Virus record (IMG/VR): IMGVR_UViG_3300036945_001153
Location: 1-31,647 of that record
Source of the DNA: a virus
DNA length: 31,647 nt
Strand: one strand, 5' to 3'
The position numbers and the translations under genes were made by a program. Positions 6,916 to 13,838 of this stretch are shown piece after piece (position 1 is the first letter of the stretch; every line of letters begins with the position of its first letter). Below the pieces are notes generated by a model. That model was not told the origin of the DNA, did no database searches, and saw only the letters and a program-made list of their open reading frames with translations.

Positions 6916-6996
6916 GCGGAAAATGCGGAAAAGTTGAAACGCGGAAAAGTTGAAATTGGATTTTAGCGTTTCCGCTTTTCAGCGGTTTTCGCGTTT
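6916..6996. repeat. GCGGAAAAGTTGAAA repeats, direct and inverted
   Basis: GCGGAAAAGTTGAAA occurs at 6925-6939 and 6941-6955. Reverse-complement relatives (GCGTTTCCGCTTTTCAGC) follow from about 6966. The spacer can fold into an imperfect hairpin and is related to the block at 5290-5434. Confidence 0.75.
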
Positions 6997-7009
6997 AGCT
7001 CGTGGTTCG

Positions 7010-7807
7010 TCAGTTATTGAGGGTGAGGCCGGGGTAGGCGCGGAGGAGTTTCTTGATATCGTCGAAGACGCCGCGCGCGGCGTTCTGCTCGAAGTAGGCG
7101 GCGCGACCGGCGACGACGGTGAGGAGTATCTGATCAAGGCCGGCGGCGGGGCCGAAGGGCAGGCGGTTGACCAGGCGGAGGAGAAAGCCCTGGGCGCTGC
7201 GTTCCTGATCGGAGGTGCCGTTGATGTAGGTGCGGCCGTTGCTGGCGAGGGCGGCGCGGGCCTTGGCGAGGCCGGCGCCGGAGAGGCCGCCACCGGGGAC
7301 GTTCTCGAGGACGATGCCGAGGCTGTCGGCGATCTGCACCCAGGACTGACGGGCGAGGCCGGCGGACTGCTTGGCGGCGGGCACGCGCTTGGCGGCGGCG
7401 TAGCGGAAGTCCTCGACGGCCTCCTTCAGGTCGGTCCAGACGGCGTCGCCAAAGTGGCGGTTGAGCGGGCGGAAATTGGAGTCGTGGGTCTGCTGGAGGC
7501 CCCACGTGCCGTCCTTCTTGGTGGTGCTGCGCCAGACTTTGCCGAAGGCGCCGCGGATGCCGGCGTTGATGGCGATGCCAAAGCCGCCGGAGCGGCCGTG
7601 GGAGTAGCCGAGATCCTTGATGACGCGGAGGCGCTCGTTGGTCGTGATGGCGGATGCCTTGGCGACCTTGGTGCGGGCGGCGCAGGTCTTGAGGATGGAG
7701 CCAGCCTCGGCGCGGAGGACGCGCTCGGTCGAGACGGGGGCGGCGGCGACCAGGGCGCGCAGGGCTGCCTGGTAACCGGCGGCGCGGAGCTGGAGGTCTG
7801 CGGGCAC
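7010..7807 (-). CDS. Putative head-tail connector/minor tail protein
   Basis: The frame opens with GTG (7805-7807), 2 nt after the upstream stop, giving 265 aa: MPADLQLRAAGYQAALRALV and so on. The body is mainly helical and basic (ERVLRAEAGSILKTCAARTK, KEAVEDFRYAAAKRVPAAKQ). The C-terminus reads AYFEQNAARGVFDDIKKLL. Such size and charge between the coat-connector gene and tail genes suit a head-tail joining or minor tail protein. No family is recognised. An extended reading upstream overlaps the previous gene in another frame and has an Arg/Pro-rich shadow composition, so the GTG start is preferred. Confidence 0.55.
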   Translation of the reverse strand: MPADLQLRAAGYQAALRALVAAAPVSTERVLRAEAGSILKTCAARTKVAKASAITTNERLRVIKDLGYSHGRSGGFGIAINAGIRGAFGKVWRSTTKKDGTWGLQQTHDSNFRPLNRHFGDAVWTDLKEAVEDFRYAAAKRVPAAKQSAGLARQSWVQIADSLGIVLENVPGGGLSGAGLAKARAALASNGRTYINGTSDQERSAQGFLLRLVNRLPFGPAAGLDQILLTVVAGRAAYFEQNAARGVFDDIKKLLRAYPGLTLNN

Positions 7808-7809
7808 GG

Positions 7810-8127
7810 TCAGGCTTTCTTGAGGGAGAACCACCACTCGCCGCCGAGCTGGATCTTGGCGATCTCGCCGAGCTTGTAGGCTTGGCCGTCGATGATGATC
7901 TTGGCGCCGCTCGCGGGCGTGAACCAGGGGGAGGCTGCCATGTCCACGCGGCCGACAAAGTCGGGCATGGTCTCGAAGCCGGCGGCAGCGATGTCGCGGT
8001 GACTGCGGACGGCGGAGTGGGTGACGCAGAGGGCGCGGCCGGCGTAGGTGCAATCGGGATCCCCAAAGGCTTCTCGGCGGCTGGAGGCGGCCTCGGCGGC
8101 GAAGGCGGCAATGTCGGCGCGGTTCAT
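7810..8127 (-). CDS. Putative head-tail joining protein
   Basis: This 105-aa protein starts MNRADIAAFAAEAASSRREA and continues FGDPDCTYAGRALCVTHS. Its C-terminus (AKIIIDGQAYKLGEIAKIQL, then GGEWWFSLKKA) looks like a compact beta domain. The order coat, small ~100-aa protein, larger connector matches head-tail joining proteins of lambda-like phages; the assignment rests on position and size. It is the first gene after the coat-gene terminator and the 18-bp palindrome, and a TTTGACT variant of the TTTGACA box lies 13 nt before its ATG. It may therefore have its own transcriptional input. Confidence 0.55.
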   Translation of the reverse strand: MNRADIAAFAAEAASSRREAFGDPDCTYAGRALCVTHSAVRSHRDIAAAGFETMPDFVGRVDMAASPWFTPASGAKIIIDGQAYKLGEIAKIQLGGEWWFSLKKA

Positions 8128-8140
8128 GTAGCGGAGGCAG

Positions 8141-8147
8141 AGTCAAA
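8141..8147 (-). promoter_or_regulatory. TTTGACA box variant (TTTGACT)
   Basis: The minus strand reads CTTTGACTCT, 13 nt before the ATG at 8127 and just downstream of the 18-bp palindrome. Confidence 0.35.
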
Positions 8148-8154
8148 GCGCGCG

Positions 8155-8172
8155 TGTGGTAACGTTACCACA
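8155..8172. promoter_or_regulatory. 18-bp palindrome TGTGGTAACGTTACCACA, copy 1
   Basis: A perfect 18-bp palindrome in the intergenic region between the coat-gene terminator and the start of the head-tail joining gene. It is identical to the copies at 16840 and 27152. The placement is typical of a regulatory protein site. The binding protein is unknown; a ParB-type centromere or a LacI-family operator are candidates. Confidence 0.7.
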
Positions 8173-8181
8173 GCACGAAAA

Positions 8182-8211
8182 AGCCCGCCCGCCGGTGAGG
8201 GCGGACGGGCT
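8182..8211. terminator. Bidirectional hairpin terminator after the coat gene
   Basis: AGCCCGCCCGCC (8182-8193) pairs with GGCGGACGGGCT (8200-8211), with one mismatch and a 6-nt loop. T-tracts flank it on both strands: CTTCTTTTT on plus and GCTTTTTCG on minus. Confidence 0.85.
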
Positions 8212-8267
8212 CTTCTTTTTCCCCATGATCCGGCGCGAGAACTCGCGGAAAACGCGCCAGAAAGAAC

Positions 8268-9413
8268 TTAGCCGAGGAGGAGGGCGAGGTGCTCGGGCTT
8301 TTCGACGGCCCAGCCCCAGGCGATGCCGATCTCGTAGTGGATCATCTTGTAGCCGGGGTAGGCGCAGAGCTCGAAGGCCAGGCCGGTGCGCGGGTCGATG
8401 AGCGTCTCACGCAGGATCGCGGCGTCGCCGCCCATGGGGCTGGCGGGGAGGCGGGTGCCGACGACGAGGGCGTTGTCGCTGAAGGCGAGGTTGGCGGTGT
8501 AGTCGTTGCCGACGGTGATCGCAGCGTTGTCGGCCACGGCGCGGCGGAGGCCGGGGGCCTGTAGGGTGACGACGTTGGAGGCGAGGGCGGTGGCCACGAC
8601 GTAGCGGTTGGTATCGCCCGCGAAGGTGATGACGTCGCCGGCGAGGATGGTGCCGGTGCCGGTATCCACGGTGATGGCGGTGGCGCCGGCCGCGTAGCCG
8701 CCGCCGTTGTTGACGAGGTAGCTGGCGCCGGTGCCCTTGGTGACCTGGCCGATCTGGGCCTCTTCGCGGATCGCGAAGTTGTTAATATCGAGGAGCACGC
8801 CCTGGCGGGTGACGTCCACGTTGAGGCCGCTGTTCGCGTTGAGCGGGCTGTTAAGCAGCGTGCGCATGGCGGCGCCGGCGGTGGTATCGATGACGAGGGA
8901 GCGGGCGCTGGGAGGCGCGCCGTTATCGTCTAAAATCTTTCGCACCTGCGCGCTCTCGCCGAGGTTGGTGCCGAAGGGGGTGGTGCCAGCGGTGCCGAAG
9001 GCGCGGGAGGCGCGGACGCGGGCGGCGGCCCAGCCATCGGCGGAGATCTCACGCACAGCGGCGCGGATGGCCTCGGCGATTTGATCCTGGGCGATCGTGA
9101 GGGCGCCGGGGCCGGCGTTGGCGGAGGTCTGGTCCTCGCCACTCCAGGTGAAGGGGAAGGCGCGGCTCTTCGAGAGGACGAAGGGCACGTTGTCCACGGT
9201 CTGCTCGGCGGCGGCCGGGGGAGTCATGGAGGGGACGATGTCCTTGCCGGCGGTGTTGACGCGGACGACGGGGCTGCGGAGGGACTGGCCGATGGCGAGG
9301 CGCTCGACGCTGGGCATGCGTTTGGCGGAGGCGATGAGGCCGGTGAGTTCGCGACTGACGACGTTCATCGCGACGTAGGCGTCGGGAACGAGATTGGTGA
9401 GGACGGTAGGCAT
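8268..9413 (-). CDS. Major capsid protein, P22 coat-like
   Basis: This 381-aa protein starts MPTVLTNLVPDAYVAMNVVS. N-terminal features include helical segments and 'FTWSGEDQTSANAGPGALTI'. A mid-protein beta domain at about residues 235-300 (GAGYAAGATAITV-type start, then ILAGDVITFAGDTNRYVVAT) matches the inserted domain of P22-type coat proteins. The C-terminus ends in helices after YPGYKMIHYEIGIAWGWAVE. It assembles the icosahedral shell, and the scaffold-like gene upstream is the expected partner. The length is slightly under the ~430 aa of P22 coat. It is followed directly by a strong terminator. No Shine-Dalgarno sequence; the leader is CTCTACTACC. Confidence 0.85.
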   Translation of the reverse strand: MPTVLTNLVPDAYVAMNVVSRELTGLIASAKRMPSVERLAIGQSLRSPVVRVNTAGKDIVPSMTPPAAAEQTVDNVPFVLSKSRAFPFTWSGEDQTSANAGPGALTIAQDQIAEAIRAAVREISADGWAAARVRASRAFGTAGTTPFGTNLGESAQVRKILDDNGAPPSARSLVIDTTAGAAMRTLLNSPLNANSGLNVDVTRQGVLLDINNFAIREEAQIGQVTKGTGASYLVNNGGGYAAGATAITVDTGTGTILAGDVITFAGDTNRYVVATALASNVVTLQAPGLRRAVADNAAITVGNDYTANLAFSDNALVVGTRLPASPMGGDAAILRETLIDPRTGLAFELCAYPGYKMIHYEIGIAWGWAVEKPEHLALLLG

Positions 9414-9460
9414 GGTAGTAGAGGCTTAGTGGAGGCGGGTGGAAGTTGTTACGGGTGGCG

Positions 9461-9467
9461 TGTCAAA
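9461..9467 (-). promoter_or_regulatory. TTTGACA box
   Basis: The minus strand reads CTTTTGACACG, 47 nt before the coat-protein ATG and just after the scaffold-like gene stop. Confidence 0.4.
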
Positions 9468-9473
9468 AGTGGA

Positions 9474-10211
9474 TCAGTCGGCGATGCGGCCGCCCTTGAC
9501 GGAGAAGTCGGACTTCTGCGCGGGGGTGAGGGCGGCGAACTCGGCGGAGGTGATCGTCTTGGAGTCGGCGCTGCCGCCGGGCTTTGGGGCCGGGAGCCGG
9601 CCGGGGGCGACGCCGAGGCTGGCGAGCTTCTCGGTGGCGGCGGCGGAGATCTTGGCGGCGAGGAGCGCGTCGGTCTCTTTCTCGGTCTTGCCGGAGATCT
9701 CCTCGGGCTTGAGGCCGAAGAAGCCGCAGACGGTGGCGAGGGCGGTCTCGGTGGAGGCCAGGGACGCGCGGGCGGTGGCGAGATCGGCCTGGGACTGGGT
9801 GAGGGTGGCGCGGGTGGCGGTGTGGGCCTGCTGCTCGGTTTGGAGGGCGGCGGCGGCGAGGGCGGGGGTGCCACCGGCGAGGCCTGCCATGGCGGCGGCG
9901 AGGCGGGCGGAGACGCCGGGCTTGGTCACGTCGCCACGGACGATGGGGGCCGGAGCCTGGGCGGCGGCCACGGGAGCGGGCGCGGCTGGCGTGGCAGTGG
10001 CGGCGGGCGCGGTCGTGGCCGGCGCGGTGGCGGCGGCCGCAGGAGCCGGAGCCGGAGCGGTATCGTCGGTATCGGCGGCGGCGTTAGGATGAACGGCGGC
10101 GAGGGCGGTCAGGGTGGTAAGCTCGGTGGACTCGTCGGCGGTGAGGGCGGCGGAGCCCTGGGCCTGCTTGGAGATGAGCGCGTAGAAACGGAGGCGTTGG
10201 GATTTCTTCAT
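9474..10211 (-). CDS. Putative capsid scaffolding protein
   Basis: This 245-aa acidic, Ala-rich protein lies directly upstream of the coat gene. It begins MKKSQRLRFYALISKQAQGS. An Ala/Pro/Thr low-complexity linker follows at about residues 45-92, then a predicted coiled coil at about 123-160 (LQTEQQAHTATRATLTQSQA and similar). The C-terminus is compact (TSAEFAALTPAQKSDFSVKG). A coiled coil with disordered linkers and this location are typical of scaffolding proteins that template capsid assembly and are then lost. It has no recognisable enzymatic motif. It starts 54 nt after a terminator and 25 nt after a TTTGACA box. Confidence 0.65.
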   Translation of the reverse strand: MKKSQRLRFYALISKQAQGSAALTADESTELTTLTALAAVHPNAAADTDDTAPAPAPAAAATAPATTAPAATATPAAPAPVAAAQAPAPIVRGDVTKPGVSARLAAAMAGLAGGTPALAAAALQTEQQAHTATRATLTQSQADLATARASLASTETALATVCGFFGLKPEEISGKTEKETDALLAAKISAAATEKLASLGVAPGRLPAPKPGGSADSKTITSAEFAALTPAQKSDFSVKGGRIAD

Positions 10212-10236
10212 GTGCGGGAGGTTGCTGCCCGCGCGG

Positions 10237-10243
10237 TGTCAAA
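10237..10243 (-). promoter_or_regulatory. TTTGACA box
   Basis: The minus strand reads ATTTGACACC, 25 nt before the scaffold-gene ATG (10211) and just downstream of the terminator at 10265-10298. Confidence 0.45.
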
Positions 10244-10264
10244 TAGGGGGCTGCCGCAAAACAC

Positions 10265-10298
10265 TAAAAAGCCCCGGCGGTGAGGCGGAGGCGGGGCT
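10265..10298 (-). terminator. Hairpin terminator after the protease gene
   Basis: On the minus strand AGCCCCG (10298-10292) pairs with CGGGGCT (10276-10270), followed by TTTTTAGTGTTTT. The 161 nt between it and the protease stop hold no confident gene. Confidence 0.8.
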
Positions 10299-10459
10299 GT
10301 CGAAGGGGAGGGTGCTCGGGCTGTTGTATCGCCGCCGAGCTGAGCGCCGCAGTAAAACCCAGGTGCGGAGCCGCCTCCGTGTGCGCACAGTTTGGCGGTC
10401 TTTTCGATCTGTAGCGCGCCCTTGGGCCGTAGCCATGGGGGCGGGATCGGGGAAAGGGA

Positions 10460-11362
10460 TCAGGACGCAGCGAGGGTGTCGGCGACTTTGCGGAGCACCT
10501 CGGGGAGGCCGGTGACCGTGCCATCGGCCAGTCCGTAATCCTCGGCGCGGGCGCCGTCGAACCACTGGCCCTCCATCGCTTCGAGCGGGGCCTCGGGGCG
10601 GCGGGAGCGCACGAAGTCGCGGAAGATCTCGTTGCTGCGCTCGACCTCGCCCTGGACAAAGGCCGCCTCCTCCTCCGTGGTGTCCTTGCCCTCGAGGCCC
10701 CAGCCCTTGTATTTGCCGGCGCGATACAACTCCAACTTGATGCCGATCTCTTCGAGCTGCTTGGTGAAGTTGTAGAGCGCGATGTAGGTGCCGATGCAGC
10801 CGACGACGGCCGAGGCGGTGGGCAGGAAGAGCGTGCCAGACGCGGCGAGGCGCATGCCGTTGCTGGCGGCGGTGTCGCTGGTGTGGGTGACGACGAGGAT
10901 CCGGTTGGCCAGCTCGGCGAGCTTGGCGGCCAGCTCCGGCATGCCGGTGCTCATGCCGCCGGGGGTGTTGAGGACGACGACCAGGGCGCGCAGCCGGCCA
11001 GCGGCCTGAAGGGTGAAGAGCGCATCGAGGGCGCGGTCGATGCGGTCGATCGACGCGCACTCATACCACCACGCGGTGAAGTCATCGTAGCCTTTGATCA
11101 GGGGGCCGGTGATCTCGAGCAGGCCGATGCCGGTCTGCTCGTTCAGGGTGTAGAGCGGGGCGTTCCACGGGCCCTTGGCGCCCTCGACAAAATACTCGTT
11201 TACGGTCTGGTTGCCCGGAGTGAGGGAGGCACGGGGGCCGAGGCGGCCGGCGTGGAGATCGCCGATGAGGGCGAGGTGGTGCGCGGGCTTCATGCCCACG
11301 GGGGAGGCGATGAAGTCGTTGAGCAGGCGGCTGGAGGAGGCGGGGCGGAGAGGCGTATTCAT
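10460..11362 (-). CDS. Phage prohead protease, S49 (SppA/lambda gpC-like) family
   Basis: This 300-aa serine protease has a Ser-Lys dyad fold. The core reads GIGLLEITGPLIKGYDDFTA, then ALVVVLNTPGGMSTGMPELA, TSDTAASNGMRLAASGTLFL and VVGCIGTYIALY. The expected nucleophile is Ser167 (in AASNG), and the catalytic Lys lies in AGKYKG (Lys217 or 219). Lambda gpC, encoded between portal and head genes, is the known counterpart; it matures the prohead and can also yield scaffold from its C-terminus. Here a separate scaffold-like gene follows. The ATG abuts the portal stop codon directly (TAAATG). The 300-aa length equals a protease domain without a fused scaffold. Confidence 0.9.
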   Translation of the reverse strand: MNTPLRPASSSRLLNDFIASPVGMKPAHHLALIGDLHAGRLGPRASLTPGNQTVNEYFVEGAKGPWNAPLYTLNEQTGIGLLEITGPLIKGYDDFTAWWYECASIDRIDRALDALFTLQAAGRLRALVVVLNTPGGMSTGMPELAAKLAELANRILVVTHTSDTAASNGMRLAASGTLFLPTASAVVGCIGTYIALYNFTKQLEEIGIKLELYRAGKYKGWGLEGKDTTEEEAAFVQGEVERSNEIFRDFVRSRRPEAPLEAMEGQWFDGARAEDYGLADGTVTGLPEVLRKVADTLAAS

Positions 11363-13057
11363 TTAATCGTGACGGGCTAGTTGGTCGAGGAAGGCGCGGG
11401 CCTTGGCGGGGTTCTTTTTGATCTCCGTGAGCATGGCCTCGGTGTCGTTGGCGTTCTCGCCGCCGGTGTCGGCCTGGTCGCCGGTGGGCAGGGCCGGATC
11501 TGCGTTGGGGCTGGTAATGCCAGAGCGGCCGTAAACGGAGCCGAGGACGAGGGTGGGATCGAGGCCGCGACTGACGGCGCCGTCTTTCCAGTATTTCATC
11601 TCATCGAGCCAGCGGTCGATCTCGGGGTAAGCATCGGCACCGTTCCAGCCGTGGAAACGGGAGAAGGTGAGGGCGCCGCGCGAGATTTGATCGAGGTAGA
11701 GTTTTCCATCACGGCCGAAGTCCACGGTGATGCGCGGGGGCAGGATCCAGCGGGCCTTCCACCACTCGGGATCCTGGCAGCGGCGGAGGGCGCCGGACTG
11801 CAGGCCGGCGGCGAGGATGAACTCGACCTCGGGCTGGCACTTGTCGTCCACGAGGGCTTGCTGGCCGGACTCGATGAAGCCCTGCGCGTCGGCCATGACG
11901 AAGCGGGTATTCGCGCCGCCGAGGCCGGTGATGTTCCACAGCAGCTCGGGGGCCATGCCGCCCCAGGGGAGGCCCCACGAGGCCTCGCGGATGAGGTGCT
12001 CCAGCAGCCCCATCTGGTTGGGGTGCGGGCTGGCAGAGGTGTTGAACTTGATCGACTGGCCTGCGCCGAGGGCGGGAATCTCGCCGCCGCCGAGGATCTT
12101 CTGGAGGTTGATGGGGCCGGAGGGCGTATCGACTTTGACCTTCGGGCCGGCGGCGCCGGCGGCGCTGCCGAGGGTGGAACCGCCTGCGCTGGCACCGGCG
12201 GCGGTCTCGATCCAGTAGGCGTTGAGGTTGGTCAGCTTTACGCCGGCCTTGATGTAGCTCTTGATCTCGGTGGCATCGAGGAGGTGGTTGATGGCGTGGC
12301 TGAGGGCGGAGACGCCACGGGGCTGGCCACCGCGCTCGTAGTCGCACTGGAAGAGGACGCTACCGGAATCCAGATCGGCGTAGTCGCCGTCGCCGAGGAT
12401 GCGGTAGCCGAGGGGCTGGTTGTGCCGGCCGAGGTAGACGCCATCGCGCCAGCCTTCGGTGCTGGCTGGCGAGGTGTAGATGCTGGAGGTGCCGATCTGG
12501 TGGCCCTCGTAGAAGGCGAAGCGGGGGGCGCCGGTCTGCTCGTCGCGGGAGAGGACCTGGGCGCAGTCGCCATCGCGGAAGCGGAAGATGAGGGAGGCAC
12601 GCTGGGAGTTGTAGCCGTTATACCGGCCGCCGAGGTCGTAGGCGTGGCGCGAACGAATGACGTTCTCGACGTAGGCCTCGGCGAGTTTGTTCCACTGGGT
12701 GTCCGAGGTGGCGGCCTGATAGACGAGGCCGGTGCCGGCGATCATGCGGGAGAGGCCGTTGATCATGCGGCGGGCGACGCCGGTGTTGGCGTAGAGGAAG
12801 CGGGAGCGGCGGAGGATCTCGGTGCGGCTGTAAGAGGTGATCTCCTTCCGCGTGTCCAGCTCGGGGAAGTAGACGAAGCCGCGCATGCGGGAGCTGTCGG
12901 CGCCTTGATGGCCGTTGCCCAGGGCGCCGGTCCAGGCGGTGACGTCCCACGCGGGCGTGGTGGGGGCCGCGTCGCCGCGGAGCAGCTCGGCGGGGGACTG
13001 GGTGGCGATGGCGCGGGCCTCGCGCATGACGGCTTTTCTGGCGGCTCGGGAAGACAT
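11363..13057 (-). CDS. Phage portal protein (lambda gpB-like family)
   Basis: This 564-aa protein forms the dodecameric DNA entry ring. Visible family features are EITSYSRTEILRRSRFLYAN followed by TGVARRMINGLSRMIAGTGL near residues 70-115, the core segment 'LIFRFRDGDCAQVLSRDE', 'RGVSALSHAINHLLDATEIK', and a C-terminal 'PEWWKARWILPPRITVDF'. The length is close to lambda gpB (533 aa). A Gly/Ala-rich loop is present at about residues 287-300. The gene sits between the small gpW-like gene and the S49 protease, the canonical lambda order. No Shine-Dalgarno sequence precedes the ATG. Confidence 0.9.
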   Translation of the reverse strand: MSSRAARKAVMREARAIATQSPAELLRGDAAPTTPAWDVTAWTGALGNGHQGADSSRMRGFVYFPELDTRKEITSYSRTEILRRSRFLYANTGVARRMINGLSRMIAGTGLVYQAATSDTQWNKLAEAYVENVIRSRHAYDLGGRYNGYNSQRASLIFRFRDGDCAQVLSRDEQTGAPRFAFYEGHQIGTSSIYTSPASTEGWRDGVYLGRHNQPLGYRILGDGDYADLDSGSVLFQCDYERGGQPRGVSALSHAINHLLDATEIKSYIKAGVKLTNLNAYWIETAAGASAGGSTLGSAAGAAGPKVKVDTPSGPINLQKILGGGEIPALGAGQSIKFNTSASPHPNQMGLLEHLIREASWGLPWGGMAPELLWNITGLGGANTRFVMADAQGFIESGQQALVDDKCQPEVEFILAAGLQSGALRRCQDPEWWKARWILPPRITVDFGRDGKLYLDQISRGALTFSRFHGWNGADAYPEIDRWLDEMKYWKDGAVSRGLDPTLVLGSVYGRSGITSPNADPALPTGDQADTGGENANDTEAMLTEIKKNPAKARAFLDQLARHD

Positions 13058-13066
13058 GGGCGGGGA

Positions 13067-13360
13067 TCAGGTTTGAAGGGGCGAGTAGCCGAAGTGGGCC
13101 AGCGCTCCGGCGGGCGGCGGCGCGGGGAGCGTGGAGTCCATCTCGCGGAGGACGGCCTTCACGGCGGCGAGGTATTCGATGCGGTCGAAGATCTGGACGC
13201 CCTGGGCGCTGCCGCCCTCGAAGCTGGTGCCGGTGATCTCGACGAACTTCGTGGCACCGGCCATGACCTCGGTGAAGAGCCTTCGCAGGCCGGTGAGGTC
13301 GCCGGCGTATTTGATACGCAGGCCGTCTTTAACAATTTCGATCTTGGCGTCCGAGTCCAT
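13067..13360 (-). CDS. Small head-tail joining protein candidate (gpW-like position)
   Basis: This 97-aa protein starts MDSDAKIEIVKDGLRIKYAG. The central part (TKFVEITGTSFEGGSAQGVQ) and following IFDRIEYLAAVKAVLREMD give a strand-then-helix layout. The phrase 'G.SFEGG.A.G...FDR.EYL.A...VL' recalls small proteins between terminase and portal genes, and lambda gpW sits at this place. gpW itself is shorter (68 aa), so homology is only suspected. The ATG is 13 nt after a TTTGACA box, and a strong hairpin lies further upstream. Confidence 0.5.
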   Translation of the reverse strand: MDSDAKIEIVKDGLRIKYAGDLTGLRRLFTEVMAGATKFVEITGTSFEGGSAQGVQIFDRIEYLAAVKAVLREMDSTLPAPPPAGALAHFGYSPLQT

Positions 13361-13373
13361 GCGAGCGCCGGTG

Positions 13374-13380
13374 TGTCAAA
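13374..13380 (-). promoter_or_regulatory. TTTGACA box
   Basis: The minus strand reads CTTTGACACA, 13 nt before the ATG at 13360 and downstream of the hairpin at 13413-13441. Confidence 0.45.
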
Positions 13381-13412
13381 GCCCGAGGGCAGCGCAGGGC
13401 GTAGAAACGATG

Positions 13413-13441
13413 CGGCCCGCCCCGGAGCGAGGGGCGGGCCG
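13413..13441 (-). terminator. Strong hairpin, probable terminator
   Basis: CGGCCCGCCCC (13413-13423) and GGGGCGGGCCG (13431-13441) form a perfect 11-bp stem with a 7-nt loop. The following minus-strand sequence is CATCGTTTCTACG, a weak U-tract. Confidence 0.55.
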
Positions 13442-13493
13442 GTAGGACCGAGCAACCAAAACACCGCGAGCGAAGCGGCTATGCGGTGGCGGG

Positions 13494-13500
13494 TGTCAAA
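13494..13500 (-). promoter_or_regulatory. TTTGACA box overlapping a stop codon
   Basis: The minus strand reads ATTTGACACC. The TGA within the box is the stop codon of the 66-aa gene at 13496-13696. The next start is 133 nt away. Confidence 0.35.
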
Positions 13501-13696
13501 TGGGCTTTTTCTTTTTGGCCTTGGCCCATCTCGCCTCGACGGCGGCGCGGGCTTGCTCGGGGGTGCGGGCTTTGGCCTTACCTTTGCCCGCTCGGCCCGC
13601 CTGGGAAGCCAGGTAGCGTTTCGCCAGCTCCAGCAGCTCGGGCGTCAGGCCCGGGGGCAGGTTGTCCGGCGGGGTCGGTTTCTTGGATCTTGGCAT
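13496..13696 (-). CDS. Small basic protein, overlapping the preceding gene
   Basis: This 66-aa frame begins MPRSKKPTPPDNLPPGLTPE and continues LLELAKRYLASQAGRAGKGK, ending in a Lys-rich tail (RWAKAKKKKPI). The sequence looks like real coding, and 'AVEARWAKAKKKK' is a typical end of small DNA-associated or regulatory proteins. It overlaps the 75-aa gene by 119 bp in another frame. A GGAGG sits directly before the ATG, too close for ideal ribosome binding. It could be a separate coupled gene or the downstream half of a frameshift fusion. The function is unknown. Confidence 0.5.
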   Translation of the reverse strand: MPRSKKPTPPDNLPPGLTPELLELAKRYLASQAGRAGKGKAKARTPEQARAAVEARWAKAKKKKPI

Positions 13697-13805
13697 CCTC
13701 CAAGACCAACACGGCGACGCCGGCGTGGTCAAACCTGACGAAGCCGGCGGCACGGCCGCGCTTGAGCAAATCGTTCCAGATGAGTTGGCGGGAGGCGGCA
13801 TCCAT
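13578..13805 (-). CDS. Small protein downstream of the terminase gene
   Basis: This 75-aa frame starts MDAASRQLIWNDLLKRGRAA and continues GFVRFDHAGVAVLVLEDAK. The first ~45 residues look like a genuine small folded domain. After residue 45 the frame becomes Gly/Pro-rich and runs out of phase with the better-looking 66-aa frame. The gene therefore either ends in a nonfunctional tail or shifts frame into the next one. It starts 33 nt after the terminase stop, with a perfect 14-bp palindrome in that gap. I recognise no family. Confidence 0.5.
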   Translation of the reverse strand: MDAASRQLIWNDLLKRGRAAGFVRFDHAGVAVLVLEDAKIQETDPAGQPAPGPDARAAGAGETLPGFPGGPSGQR

Positions 13806-13820
13806 GGGGCTCTTTGAATA

Positions 13821-13834
13821 CGCAACCGGTTGCG
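13821..13834. promoter_or_regulatory. 14-bp palindrome CGCAACCGGTTGCG
   Basis: A perfect palindrome between the terminase stop and the next start (13805). Its CG-centred form resembles LacI-family operator sites. On the minus strand a TTGACC lies just before it and TATTCA just after, 16 bp apart, giving a weak promoter-like arrangement. Confidence 0.4.
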
Positions 13835-13838
13835 AAGG

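Noticed and set aside
10239-10459. Possible small minus-strand gene between the protease stop and the terminator
   Set aside because: All three frames are open for part of it, but none combines a start codon, plausible composition and an end before the terminator.
11381-13738. 785-codon plus-strand open frame opposite portal and neighbouring genes
   Set aside because: It is Gly/Ala/Glu/Val-rich shadow sequence from a GC-rich genome. The opposite strand encodes a recognisable portal protein and two other genes in consistent operon order.
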